NCBI GenBank assembly: GCA_030447145.1
Contig: JAUJLY010000136.1
Location: forward strand, 1-7,325
Direction of reading: 5' to 3'
Length of the DNA: 7,325 bases
From: Thermomicrobiales bacterium
GTDB taxonomy: Bacteria; Chloroflexota; Chloroflexia; Thermomicrobiales; UBA6265
Below, piece by piece: positions 1 to 6,014 of this stretch. A program made the position numbers and the translations under genes. How positions within the stretch are numbered: the stretch's first letter is position 1; each line of letters opens with the position of its first letter. The notes under the pieces are model-generated. The model was not told the origin of the DNA and searched no databases. It was given only the letters and a program-made list of their open reading frames with translations.

Positions 1-634
1 CGTTGACCATCCGGTAGGTGTTGACGCCGAAGCCATCCATGTGGCGGTAGCTCTTCGGAATCCCGCGCGGGGAAAAGACCCATGTGATCATGTGCATGGA
101 CTCAGGGGTCTCGGCGAGGAAATCGAAGACCCGGTTTGGGTCCTGGCGATTGTTGCTGACCGAGTCTGGTTTCTGGGAATGGATGAAATCCGGGAACTTG
201 GTCGCGTCCCGGATGAAGAAGACCGGCAGGTTGTTCCCGACTAGGTCCCAGTTGCCATCCTCGGTGCGGAGCTTCACGGCGAAACCACGGGGGTCACGGA
301 CGACCTCAGAGGAGTCACGGCCACCGGCAACGGTGGAGAAGCGGACGCTGACCGGGGTCTTCTTGCCCTTCTCCTGGAAGAGCTTGGCGCGGGTGTAGGT
401 GCTGGCCGGCTCATCGCCAATCGTACCGTAGGCCTCGAACTCGCCGTGGGCGACGGTCCCGCGAGCATGAACGACACGTTCCGGAATGCGCTCGCGGTCA
501 AAGTGGCTGATCTTCTCCAGGAAGTGATAGTTCTCGAGCGTTGCCGGGCCACGATTGCCGACGGTGCTCATCTCCTGGTTGTTGTGAATCGGATGGCCCT
601 GACGGTCTGTCAGTACCGGCTTGGTGTTATCCAC
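1..634 (-). CDS. Haem catalase, N-terminal part (runs off the window start)
   Basis: Catalase converts hydrogen peroxide to water and oxygen in the cytoplasm. The minus strand encodes 211 uninterrupted codons that match the N-terminal half of monofunctional haem catalases. Visible family motifs are RERIPERVVHARG with the distal catalytic His56, RFSTVAGGRDSSEVVRDPRGF, and GNWDLVGNN with the catalytic Asn (Asn134), then FFIRD, SPRGIPKSYRHMDGFG and NTYRMVN at the window edge. The start is taken as GTG at 634-632, because AAGGAG lies 8 bases upstream (648-643) and the N-terminus has the expected length before the first motif. The proximal haem-ligand tyrosine and the C-terminus lie outside, so small- or large-subunit class cannot be decided. 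It is divergent from the small gene at 891. Family assignment is certain; which catalase paralogue is not. Confidence 0.97.
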   Translation of the reverse strand, partial: MDNTKPVLTDRQGHPIHNNQEMSTVGNRGPATLENYHFLEKISHFDRERIPERVVHARGTVAHGEFEAYGTIGDEPASTYTRAKLFQEKGKKTPVSVRFSTVAGGRDSSEVVRDPRGFAVKLRTEDGNWDLVGNNLPVFFIRDATKFPDFIHSQKPDSVSNNRQDPNRVFDFLAETPESMHMITWVFSPRGIPKSYRHMDGFGVNTYRMVN

Positions 635-890
635 GGGAAAGACTCCTTGGGCGTGGGGCGGTGAGTCGCGAATATGAAGATTGAACAGGCAGCGAAACCT
701 TGCCCGGATCTGCTTGAGACGACTGGGCGACACAGATGACCTGCGTCGCATATACCATGCCCCATGGATACGCCTCTGTGGCGGACTTGTCATGAATGAT
801 TCTCAGTAACCAGGGTACCAGGGCAAAGCCGATGGTGGAACCCGCCTTGCTTTATGATGGGGGTACGACAGAAATGGAGGTTTTCAGGAC
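635..890. promoter_or_regulatory. Divergent intergenic region between catalase and the small gene, with a -10 candidate
   Basis: This 256-base spacer must carry promoters for both directions. On the plus strand TATGAT (853-858) is a good -10 hexamer, placing a start near 865 and a leader of about 25 bases that contains GGAGG (876-880). No convincing -35 lies 16-18 bases upstream. For catalase, CATATT on the minus strand (676-671) is the best -10-like hexamer, also without a good -35. A short perfect inverted repeat, CCATG-CCC-CATGG (755-767), lies mid-spacer and could be an operator. That last role is a guess, since no regulator is visible in the window. Confidence 0.35.
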
Positions 891-1142
891 ATGACACACT
901 TCTTCAAACTCCAGGTCGATCTCGACGATCTCACCGATGCGATGTACGGCTTTGTGACCGATCCAACGCCGAGGCGGAACGAGCTCCAGGTGGTCAAGGA
1001 ACTGGATGAGATAAATCCCGAGATCGTGGACGTGCTCGAATGCATGGTGCTGGACGGGACCGAGGAGCGGCAGGACGTGGCCGACTACGTCAACGCTGTC
1101 TTTGGGTCGCACGGGCTTGGACCGATCAAGGCGGAGTCGTAG
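891..1142 (+). CDS. Small acidic hypothetical protein, 83 aa
   Basis: I do not recognise this family. The case for a real gene is GGAGG (876-880) placed 10 bases before the ATG, a TATGAT -10 hexamer 33 bases upstream of the start, and a composition typical of a soluble folded protein. The product is acidic, with alternating hydrophobic and charged residues (DLDDLTDAMYGFV, ELDEINPEIVDVLECMVLDG, DVADYVNAVF) that suggest mostly helical structure. It has one cysteine, no signal peptide and no membrane segment. It is divergent from catalase and followed 39 bases after its stop by a large hairpin (1181-1235). An antisense frame (852-1112) also exists but lacks a comparable ribosome site. Function unknown; a shared regulatory region with catalase is the only contextual hint. 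Confidence 0.65.
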   Translation: MTHFFKLQVDLDDLTDAMYGFVTDPTPRRNELQVVKELDEINPEIVDVLECMVLDGTEERQDVADYVNAVFGSHGLGPIKAES

Positions 1143-1180
1143 GTTACGGGTTCCGGTATGCGCCGCGATTCACGGTATTC

Positions 1181-1235
1181 TCCGAAAGAACACCTCACGG
1201 TCAGCAGGTCATCAACTGTCAGGTGTCCTTTCGGA
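1181..1235. repeat. Long inverted repeat (15-base arms, one mismatch)
   Basis: The arm 1181-1195 (TCCGAAAGAACACCT) pairs with 1221-1235 (AGGTGTCCTTTCGGA) at 14 of 15 positions around a 25-base loop. It lies 39 bases after the stop of the 83-aa gene, so it could stop transcription or protect that mRNA's 3' end. It lacks a following T-run, so a standard intrinsic terminator is not supported. It abuts the palindromic element at 1247-1445 and may be part of the same composite repeat. Confidence 0.6.
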
Positions 1236-1246
1236 GCCTTCCGGGC

Positions 1247-1445
1247 ATCGTCATTCCAAGGGGCCGCTTGCGCTCACAGGCTGTCCCGAGGGGACAGAGC
1301 GGATGCGGCCCCTTGATGCCTGCGGCATCGTCTATTGGCTTGTCGAGAAATCTCTGCTTGCTGCGACCGCCGAGTTTGCCAGGAACAGAGATCCTTCGGC
1401 ATGATTCGTCTCGTTGCACTCAACTCATCGGCTCAGGATGATGAT
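1247..1445. repeat. Nested palindromic element with imperfect terminal inverted repeats (REP/MITE-like)
   Basis: The left end ATCGTCATTCC (1247-1257) is nearly the inverse of the right end GGATGATGAT (1436-1445), with one gap and one change. Inside, CAAGGGGCCGC (1257-1267) pairs perfectly with GCGGCCCCTTG (1305-1315), CGCT (1271-1274) with AGCG (1298-1301), and CTGTCCC (1281-1287) with GGGACAG (1291-1297), giving a stacked hairpin. A second hairpin GATGCC-TGC-GGCATC (1315-1329) follows directly. ATCTCTG (1350-1356) pairs with CAGAGAT (1386-1392). No transposase or credible reading frame is inside. This resembles the dispersed non-coding palindromic elements of some high-GC genomes; the copy number cannot be seen from one window. 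Confidence 0.6.
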
Positions 1446-1499
1446 AGTGATTGTTGCTGTCCGAACCGCGTGTCAAGAACCTTGCCACTCTGGGGCAAA

Positions 1500-1660
1500 G
1501 CCAAGGGTTCGCTGCGCCTGGCCAAGGGCTCGCTCTGCTTCTCGCCTTCCGGGCTCGGCCGGGGTGGCAGCGCCACCGAGAAGCAGGAGCGGGCCATTGG
1601 CTGAGCCTGCAAGGCGAAAAGCGACAGCGAGCTTTTTTCACCCTGAGGGCTCGGCCATGA
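1500..1660. repeat. Second intergenic repeat cluster with direct and inverted repeats
   Basis: Direct repeats: 1500-1513 and 1521-1534 share 13 of 14 bases (GCCAAGGGYTCGCT), and GGGCTCGGCC occurs at 1551-1560 and again at 1647-1656 with similar flanks. Inverted repeats: TGCTTCTCG (1536-1544) pairs perfectly with CGAGAAGCA (1577-1585), flanked by GCTC/GAGC and CCAA/TTGG, and it encloses a GGTGGC-AGC-GCCACC hairpin (1563-1577). Minus-strand conceptual translation gives two SPxGEK-like strings, a hallmark of dispersed non-coding repeats rather than protein. I see no gene here. From 1661 to 1744 there is only a weak CCTTG/CAAGG inverted repeat (1700-1720). Confidence 0.55.
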
Positions 1661-1744
1661 GAATCCGACGCGAAGCGCCTCGACTATCACCTATCCCCGC
1701 CTTGGGTCATCCACACAAGGTAATCTACCAGTGAGGATCCCCGA

Positions 1745-1862
1745 CCTGGATGGGACATGGTGGCAGCGACGATCGCTTCGTGAGGGAATCATCACTGAAG
1801 CGTAAGTGATGAGGCTTCTGACGAGGGAACTGTGCGAAATGAGCAGCCGGTAACCCGCCAGG
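1745..1862 (+). promoter_or_regulatory. Structured leader-like element; weak cobalamin-riboswitch resemblance
   Basis: The segment has a perfect 8-bp hairpin TCATCACT/AGTGATGA (1789-1796, 1805-1812) just after AGGGAA (1783-1788). A later AACTGTG lies at 1828-1834. Then AGCCGGTAACCCGCC (1845-1859) matches the cobalamin-riboswitch B12 box AGYCnGGAGACCYGCC apart from a one-base gap and a few changes. CCTGG (1745-1749) can pair with CCAGG (1858-1862) to close the structure. The order of the pieces is right for a cobalamin aptamer, but the P4 loop is not canonical and the downstream methyltransferase is not a B12-linked gene. A chance match is quite possible. Confidence 0.22.
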
Positions 1863-1919
1863 ACCACGACACGCGACACGATCAGGGACGGCGAATGCGT
1901 TACATCACCTGTTCGCTCC

Positions 1920-1937
1920 TATATAAGGATCAGGGGA
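1920..1937 (+). promoter_or_regulatory. TATA-rich -10 candidate and ribosome site of the methyltransferase gene
   Basis: CTATATAAGG (1919-1928) offers TATATA or TATAAG as a -10 hexamer, with only a poor -35 (TTACAT, 1900-1905). AGGGGA (1932-1937) lies 9 bases before the TTG start and is the ribosome site that decides it. If the -10 were used, transcription would begin almost on this site and leave a leader of about 12 bases. The AT-rich stretch may therefore not be the true promoter. Confidence 0.3.
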
Positions 1938-1946
1938 CACACGCGT

Positions 1947-2987
1947 TTGGATATCTCTCGCATCTATTTCTCTGCCGATGAGGATTACCTCTCCGCGGCG
2001 GCCGACGAGCTACGGCCCCACTTCCCCGACTCCTTCATGGAGCCAGTCGGGCCGGATCTTGGAGCCTTCGAGGAGGAGGGCGTCTCCATTGCGGTAATGG
2101 CGCGGACGATCCAGGAGCAGCACCTCGTCTTTCCGCGCCACCTGATGCGCGGCGTCGGGATGGCAGAGCTGGAAGAGGCGCAGGACCTGGCAGGGCTCGG
2201 CGATATCGCGCTGGGGCTCTGGGAGCAGTTCCCGCTGCCCGGCGAGGTTTCCCTTCACGTATGGCAGAGCGGACAGGTGGATTTGGCGTATCGCACGGAT
2301 CAACTCTGGCGGCGTCTTGCCACTGCCTTGGCTGACATGGACATCGAGGTGAAGCGGGGTGGAGCCGCGCATATCCTTTCGGCCTGCGTCACGGAGCAGG
2401 GGATCGTCTTCGGGTCGAACGGAGCGGCGAACGCGCTGACCGATTGGCCGGGCGGGCGAGTGCGCCTCGCCAAGCCAAAGGGACAGATCTCCCGGGCCGA
2501 GTTCAAGCTGGAGGAGCTCTTTCGGACCGATGCGGTGACGCTGCCGGAGGGCGGCAAGGCGCTCGACCTGGGTGCGAGCCCGGGGGGCTGGAGTCGCATC
2601 CTGCTGGAGCGCGACTTCGAGGTCTGGGCGGTGGACCCCGGCGAGCTGGATGCGCGCCTGTCGAACCGGCAGGGCCTCCATCACGTGGAGACCACCGCCG
2701 GGCCGTTTCTCGCCGAGAACAGCGAACGCTTCGATCTGGTCGTGAACGACATGCGGATGGCGCCGGTGCTTTCCGCCTCTGTCATGAATTCGGCTGCCGG
2801 GCATCTGGCGCCTGATGGCCTCGGTATCATGACAGTGAAGCTCCAACCAAGCGACCCGCTCCGGGTGGTCGATGAAACGTTCCGGATGCTCTCAAGGGCG
2901 TGGGAGATCGTCTTCGCCCGGCAGCTGCATCACAACCGCAACGAGATTACCGTCGTGATTCGACCGGTGCCAGCACCGTCCGGGTGA
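1947..2987 (+). CDS. RlmM/FtsJ-like SAM-dependent RNA 2'-O-ribose methyltransferase
   Basis: The 346-residue protein fits the RlmM (YgdE) architecture. About 175 N-terminal residues form the RNA-binding part (ferredoxin-like plus THUMP in RlmM), and an FtsJ/RrmJ-type Rossmann methyltransferase follows. Motif I is LDLGASPGGWS (206-216), with the acidic ribose contact in AVD (228-230). The catalytic K-D-K-E tetrad of 2'-O-ribose methyltransferases is complete: Lys187 in ISRAEFKLEE, Asp268 in VVNDMR, Lys298 in IMTVKLQ, Glu333 in HHNRNEITV. E. coli RlmM methylates C2498 of 23S rRNA; whether this protein has the same target is not known. The start is TTG at 1947, chosen because AGGGGA lies 9 bases upstream and the first residues (MDISRIYFSADED) suit a folded N-terminus. 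The gene stands alone after an 800-base gene-free stretch and converges with the nitroreductase. Confidence 0.9.
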   Translation: MDISRIYFSADEDYLSAAADELRPHFPDSFMEPVGPDLGAFEEEGVSIAVMARTIQEQHLVFPRHLMRGVGMAELEEAQDLAGLGDIALGLWEQFPLPGEVSLHVWQSGQVDLAYRTDQLWRRLATALADMDIEVKRGGAAHILSACVTEQGIVFGSNGAANALTDWPGGRVRLAKPKGQISRAEFKLEELFRTDAVTLPEGGKALDLGASPGGWSRILLERDFEVWAVDPGELDARLSNRQGLHHVETTAGPFLAENSERFDLVVNDMRMAPVLSASVMNSAAGHLAPDGLGIMTVKLQPSDPLRVVDETFRMLSRAWEIVFARQLHHNRNEITVVIRPVPAPSG

Positions 2988-3068
2988 AACACATATCCAT
3001 GAAGAGAATGGCGTGCCAGTTGGAGGGCCCCCATCGCGCTTCGGGTGGACCCAGGAATGCTTGGACGC

Positions 3069-3236
3069 TGTAGGGGTGAGCCTGATCGACTGGAGACCCC
3101 TCCCCGCGCCACGATCTCGATCTCTGATTGCGCGGGTCGACACCCTTCGAGGTACGACCCCTACACGACGACCGCCAGGCCATGAATTTGTAGGGGCAGT
3201 ACTTGCGAAGCAATGTCTGCCCGATCGGCTGATCGG
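3069..3236. repeat. TGTAGGGG repeat cluster in the convergent spacer
   Basis: The core occurs three times in 130 bases: TGTAGGGGT (3069-3077), its exact inverse ACCCCTACA (3157-3165), and TGTAGGGGC (3189-3197). The third copy starts a strong hairpin: GGGCAG (3194-3199) with CTGCCC (3217-3222) and, inside, AC-TTGC (3201-3206) with GCAA-GT (3210-3216), separated by single-base bulges. CCGATC-GGCT-GATCGG (3221-3236) follows directly. AGGGGT (3072-3077) also pairs with ACCCCT (3096-3101). The form GTAGGGGC(N)n with an inverted tail is familiar from dispersed intergenic repeats in Chloroflexota and other genomes. The whole 2988-3277 spacer holds no credible gene. Confidence 0.55.
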
Positions 3237-3245
3237 ACTTCACAG

Positions 3246-3277
3246 AGCCGCTCACGACTACACGCCCGTGGGCGGCT
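3246..3277 (-). terminator. Hairpin directly after the nitroreductase stop codon
   Basis: AGCCGCTCACG (3246-3256) and CGTGGGCGGCT (3267-3277) form an 11-base stem with one imperfect position and a 10-base loop. It begins at the base next to the TGA at 3280-3278. Its position suits a 3'-end or terminator structure for the minus-strand gene. There is no U-run after it, so a classic intrinsic terminator is not shown; mRNA 3'-end protection is equally possible. Confidence 0.35.
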
Positions 3278-3829
3278 TCAGCGCGTCTCACCATATGCGC
3301 CGTAGCTGACCAGTTCGTCGAGGGATTTGCGGCCTGGTTTGGGGCCGGTCGGGCGCGGGTCCTTGGACGTGATGTACGGGCCGACAACGACGACCGAGTG
3401 GCAGCTCATAGTCTCTGGCACCCCAAGCAGTTGCTTGGCCTTCGCCTCACGCTCCGGCTCCCCAAACCACGCGGTGCCGGAACCAAGCCCGAGGAAACGG
3501 GCGGCGATCATGATTCGCTCGGTGACACGGCCTGCGTCATAGGCCTCGTGGGGCGGGTTCTCGTCCGGCAGGAGAATCGCGATGGCGAGCGCGCCATCCG
3601 CAACCCAGGTGATATTCTCCCGCAGCTCCGAGAGCTGCTTCAGCATCCTCCTGTCGTCCACCACGACAAAGTGCCATGGCTGCGTATTGCGGGAGCTACC
3701 GGTCCAGCGGGCGATTTCCAGGATCTGGTTCAGGTCGTCAGGGGAGACCGCGCCCTCCTCATACTGGCGGACCTGCCGCACGGTACGCACGGCTTCCAGC
3801 GCATCGGTGTTGCTCGTGATCTCAACCAT
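3278..3829 (-). CDS. Small FMN-dependent nitroreductase-family protein
   Basis: Nitroreductase-fold enzymes use FMN and NAD(P)H to reduce nitroaromatics, quinones or, in some branches, to act on specialised substrates. The 183-residue product has the family layout. VRQVRQY (17-23) corresponds to the phosphate-binding RRSVRxF motif. SSRNTQPWHFVVV (45-57) is the FMN/dimer-interface motif. RFLGLGSGTAWF (111-122) is the second FMN segment, and PGRKSLDELVSYGAYG (165-180) is the typical C-terminus. The start is ATG at 3829, because AGGAGG lies 7 bases upstream. An in-frame ATG at 3871 would begin beside the -10 hexamer and has no ribosome site. The gene is downstream of the broken nuclease on the same strand, 74 bases away with its own likely promoter. 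The substrate cannot be inferred. Confidence 0.92.
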   Translation of the reverse strand: MVEITSNTDALEAVRTVRQVRQYEEGAVSPDDLNQILEIARWTGSSRNTQPWHFVVVDDRRMLKQLSELRENITWVADGALAIAILLPDENPPHEAYDAGRVTERIMIAARFLGLGSGTAWFGEPEREAKAKQLLGVPETMSCHSVVVVGPYITSKDPRPTGPKPGRKSLDELVSYGAYGETR

Positions 3830-3873
3830 GATCTGACCTCCTGTCAGGGATGTGGGGTTCTGTCGCTGCATGC

Positions 3874-3879
3874 ATCATA
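3874..3879 (-). promoter_or_regulatory. -10 hexamer of the nitroreductase gene
   Basis: The minus strand reads TATGAT here, five of six matches to the -10 consensus. It predicts a start near 3867 and a leader of about 38 bases that contains the AGGAGG site. No good -35 is found 16-18 bases upstream. It overlaps the palindrome TGCATGCA (3868-3875). Confidence 0.4.
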
Positions 3880-3903
3880 CCGTTGAAAATCAGCGCGTGG
3901 GGA

Positions 3904-4745
3904 TCAGGAATAGCCCCAGTCCTCCATCGGGATCTCTGCTGTGCACGCGTTCCGGTGATACAGGCAGTACCTGCAGAGAAAGGAGGGCGTTGCCTTCCAT
4001 GCCGTCTCACTTGCAAGATCGTGCAGATGCTGCGTGATCCTGCTCCAGTGTTCGTTGCAGTGCTCCACGCTGAGGTCGATCTGCGTCTCCGCGGCACTAT
4101 CGAGCCAGAGCCAGGTGAAGCGGACGCGTGCTGATGAGGCATTGCCCACAGTGCGCGCAAGTAGGTCGCGGATGACGAAGCGCATGAGCACCGGAGGATC
4201 GTCTTCCGGGCGGATCTGTCCTGCCTTGTAATCGATGATCTCGATGAGCGGCTGGTTCTCCTCGTCGATGCGCTGCAGCACGACATCAGGCCGCGCCATG
4301 ATGGTGTAGGGCGCGCGTCCCGGATACACGGCCCACCTGCGTGTCTGGTTGTTCTCGATCAACAGCCAGGTCGGGTCGGGAATGCGCGCGAGGTAGCGCG
4401 AGCCGTAGAGCACCCAACGGACGATCTCCTTCGCATGGAGCTCCCGCTCCGCCTCGGACGGAAGGCCTGCGGTGGGAGGCGCAGCCGGGCGCGCTTCAGA
4501 ATCTCGTCTTCATCAATAACGGGGTATTGCCTTTTCAGTAGATGGGCGATATCCCGCAATATGTTGTGGGTGATCCTGCCTTTGCGGAGGAAGACGTGAT
4601 AGCCGAGAGGCTCCGGCACGCGGTCGATATGCGCGAGGCGAACACGATAGGCACAGTTCCGGTAGGTGGTGAGCGCGGTAGGGGAGATCCAGCGGTCGCG
4701 CGGCCAGCGTGGCCCGTAAGTTTGCGGGTGGTGCGGCTCCTTCAT
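3904..4745 (-). pseudogene. PD-(D/E)XK nuclease (RecB/Cas4-like, Fe-S type), split by a -1 frameshift
   Basis: Two overlapping minus-strand frames together encode one protein of about 280 residues. The first frame (from ATG 4745) carries SPTALTTYRNCAYRVRL with Cys31 and the family motif GRITHNIL with His60. The second carries RPDVV (motif Asp at 4287-4285), IEIIDYKAG (Asp 4233-4231 and Lys 4227-4225) and a C-terminal CRYCLYHRNAC (Cys codons starting at 3975, 3966 and 3945). One N-terminal plus three C-terminal cysteines is the 4Fe-4S arrangement of Cas4 and AddB-type nucleases. The frames join sensibly at 4463-4459 if one C is restored, giving LPPQAF then PSEAERELHAKE. The junction is not an obvious slippery heptamer, so a genuine indel or a sequencing error is likelier than programmed shifting. 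No cas or recombination gene is nearby, and the ATG lacks a clear ribosome site. Likely role: ssDNA/dsDNA exonuclease, if intact. Confidence 0.8.
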
Positions 4746-4859
4746 TGGGATGCCCGGTGAGGATGATGGTTCATGCGCGACCCGCTTCTGGCACGTCTGC
4801 TGTGTTCAGTGCGTCCAGTGTCCCCGAGGTGATGGAGCTTGTGAAGCACCAGTGGCCAA

Positions 4860-5330
4860 TCAGATGCTGGTGAAGGGGATATCCGCGTAGACGTTGTCCC
4901 AGAGTGCCCAGCAGATGAGGAACCCGCCTGCGAGTCCGATGCTGGCTCCCATCCAGGGAAGGGGAGCACCGTCTTCCCGGGGCCAGAAGGAGAGGGCGAA
5001 GGCGATCAGGATCAGCGGCAGCATTGGAGTTGCGCCGAACGATGCCATGCCGAGGATAGCAAGGCCCAGGCACCACCCCGCTGCATTCCAGAGCAGCAGC
5101 TGTCCAGGGAGATCCCAGAGGCGGATGATCGGTCCCGGGACCGCGAGGGCGATGAGCATCACGGTGATGTAGAAGAGGTCGATCTGCTGGGCGTAGGCAA
5201 TGACATCTGTGCGGGTGAGTCCCAGCAGGATCAGCAGGGCGGCAATGAGGAAGAGGGTCGCGATGCCGCCGTCCCTCAATCGGAACGGCGGCGAGGGGGG
5301 TGGGGACGCGGCGTCCGGCTCCGGTGCCAT
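4860..5330 (-). CDS. Five-helix integral membrane protein of unknown function, 156 aa
   Basis: After a short proline-rich cytoplasm-like start (MAPEPDAASPPPSPPF) the protein has five hydrophobic segments at about residues 22-39, 51-70, 78-97, 99-116 and 126-144. Short charged or polar loops separate them (TRTD, FWPREDGAP). I recognise no family and no catalytic motif; the high membrane content and small size are all that can be said. The ATG at 5330 is chosen because AGGAGG lies 10 bases upstream and the frame gives the membrane pattern. A competing ATG at 5337 opens a different, proline/arginine-rich frame that looks like a shadow. The gene follows the LPxTG-protein gene on the same strand with an 86-base gap and could share its transcript. 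Confidence 0.82.
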   Translation of the reverse strand: MAPEPDAASPPPSPPFRLRDGGIATLFLIAALLILLGLTRTDVIAYAQQIDLFYITVMLIALAVPGPIIRLWDLPGQLLLWNAAGWCLGLAILGMASFGATPMLPLILIAFALSFWPREDGAPLPWMGASIGLAGGFLICWALWDNVYADIPFTSI

Positions 5331-5374
5331 CCTTCATGCCCCTCCTCGTGCCGTCTCCGGACGCATCAGCGTTC

Positions 5375-5380
5375 AGTATC
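5375..5380 (-). promoter_or_regulatory. Possible extended -10 upstream of the membrane-protein gene
   Basis: The minus strand reads TGG followed by GATACT, an extended -10-like sequence with four of six hexamer matches, about 45 bases before the start codon. No -35 is apparent. A CGTC-CGGA-GACG mini-hairpin lies between it and the gene. Weak evidence. Confidence 0.22.
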
Positions 5381-5416
5381 CCAGATGATGGCTGACGAAG
5401 GAGGGGCCCTGTTGCG

Positions 5417-5992
5417 CTAGCGTCGCCTGATCAGTAGGGACCCACCAGCGCTGGCAAGAAGAAGGCTGGTGCCGGTAAGGATCCCGACAACCAGCGTGCG
5501 GTCAGTGGTTCCGCCGCTCCCGGTGGAGGGGAGTGCCAGCACCACGGGGTGTTCATCTGTCGTGCTTGAGGGCACTGCTTCGGCAAAGACTGGCTCTGGC
5601 TCTGGTGCGGGGTCGGAGCGATGGCCCGGCGGTGAAGGGGCGTTGTCACCGCCCAGGTTCTCGTCATCGTCGGTCACGCCATCACTATCGTCGTCGGGAT
5701 CCAGAGCGTTTGGCAAACCATCATCATCGCCATCCGCTATCGGATCGGTATCGCCGGGTTCCGGTACTGTGCCCTCGTTGGGGTCGTCCGGTGCGGAGTC
5801 ATCCTCGTCGACCACCCCGTCGCCATCGTCATCGGGCGTCAGGTCACCGGGAAGCAGAGGATCATCCTGGAGCATCGCCATAGATCCGTGGTGGGGCGTT
5901 GCCGGAGAAGCATTCGCCATGATCGTTAGGGAAAAGAAACCTGCAAACAGAAGTGCCAGGAGCATCAGCACGCGCGCACAACGAATCACCAT
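5417..5992 (-). CDS. Secreted Asp-rich calcium-binding-type protein with LPxTG sortase signal
   Basis: This 191-residue protein has a classic exported-protein layout. Residues 1-28 are a signal peptide: Arg at 4 and 7, a hydrophobic core at 8-24, then ANAS. DDDGDGVVDEDD (54-65) and DGDDDGLP/DPDDDSDGVTDDDE (88-111) are thrombospondin type-3-like calcium-binding repeats. A Pro/Glu/Ser-rich stalk (115-150) follows. The C-terminus is a full sortase sorting signal: LPSTG (154-158), a hydrophobic helix (about 167-187) and a terminal RRR. The family expectation is covalent anchoring to the cell wall after cleavage between T and G. The start ATG (5992) has GGAGG 7 bases upstream. No sortase gene is in the window. 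The function of the exposed domain is unknown; a calcium-stabilised spacer or adhesive surface protein is plausible. A long antisense frame over it is a by-product of its Asp/Gly codons. Confidence 0.9.
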   Translation of the reverse strand: MVIRCARVLMLLALLFAGFFSLTIMANASPATPHHGSMAMLQDDPLLPGDLTPDDDGDGVVDEDDSAPDDPNEGTVPEPGDTDPIADGDDDGLPNALDPDDDSDGVTDDDENLGGDNAPSPPGHRSDPAPEPEPVFAEAVPSSTTDEHPVVLALPSTGSGGTTDRTLVVGILTGTSLLLASAGGSLLIRRR

Positions 5993-6014
5993 CAGACAAC
6001 CTCCAGGATACGAA

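Noticed and set aside
1040..1734. Several overlapping frames on both strands in the gene-free region
   Set aside because: All run through palindromic or direct repeats, contradict one another, and lack ribosome sites and recognisable protein features.
1143..1946. Possible CRISPR array or tRNA in the long gene-free region
   Set aside because: No regularly spaced identical repeats and no cloverleaf. The repeats present are palindromic, irregular and of different families.
2010..2846. A 278-codon minus-strand frame
   Set aside because: It lies antisense inside the methyltransferase gene, which has all of its catalytic motifs. High GC content leaves long open antisense frames.
2947..3387. A 146-codon minus-strand frame across the convergent spacer
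   Set aside because: It overlaps the ends of both flanking genes and runs through the TGTAGGGG repeats. The Arg/Ser-rich product looks like translated repeat DNA.
3398..3886. A 162-codon plus-strand frame
   Set aside because: It is antisense to the nitroreductase, whose motifs are unambiguous.
4771..5337. A 188-codon Pro/Arg/His-rich minus-strand frame
   Set aside because: It is out of frame with the membrane protein, which has five clear hydrophobic segments and a well placed AGGAGG.
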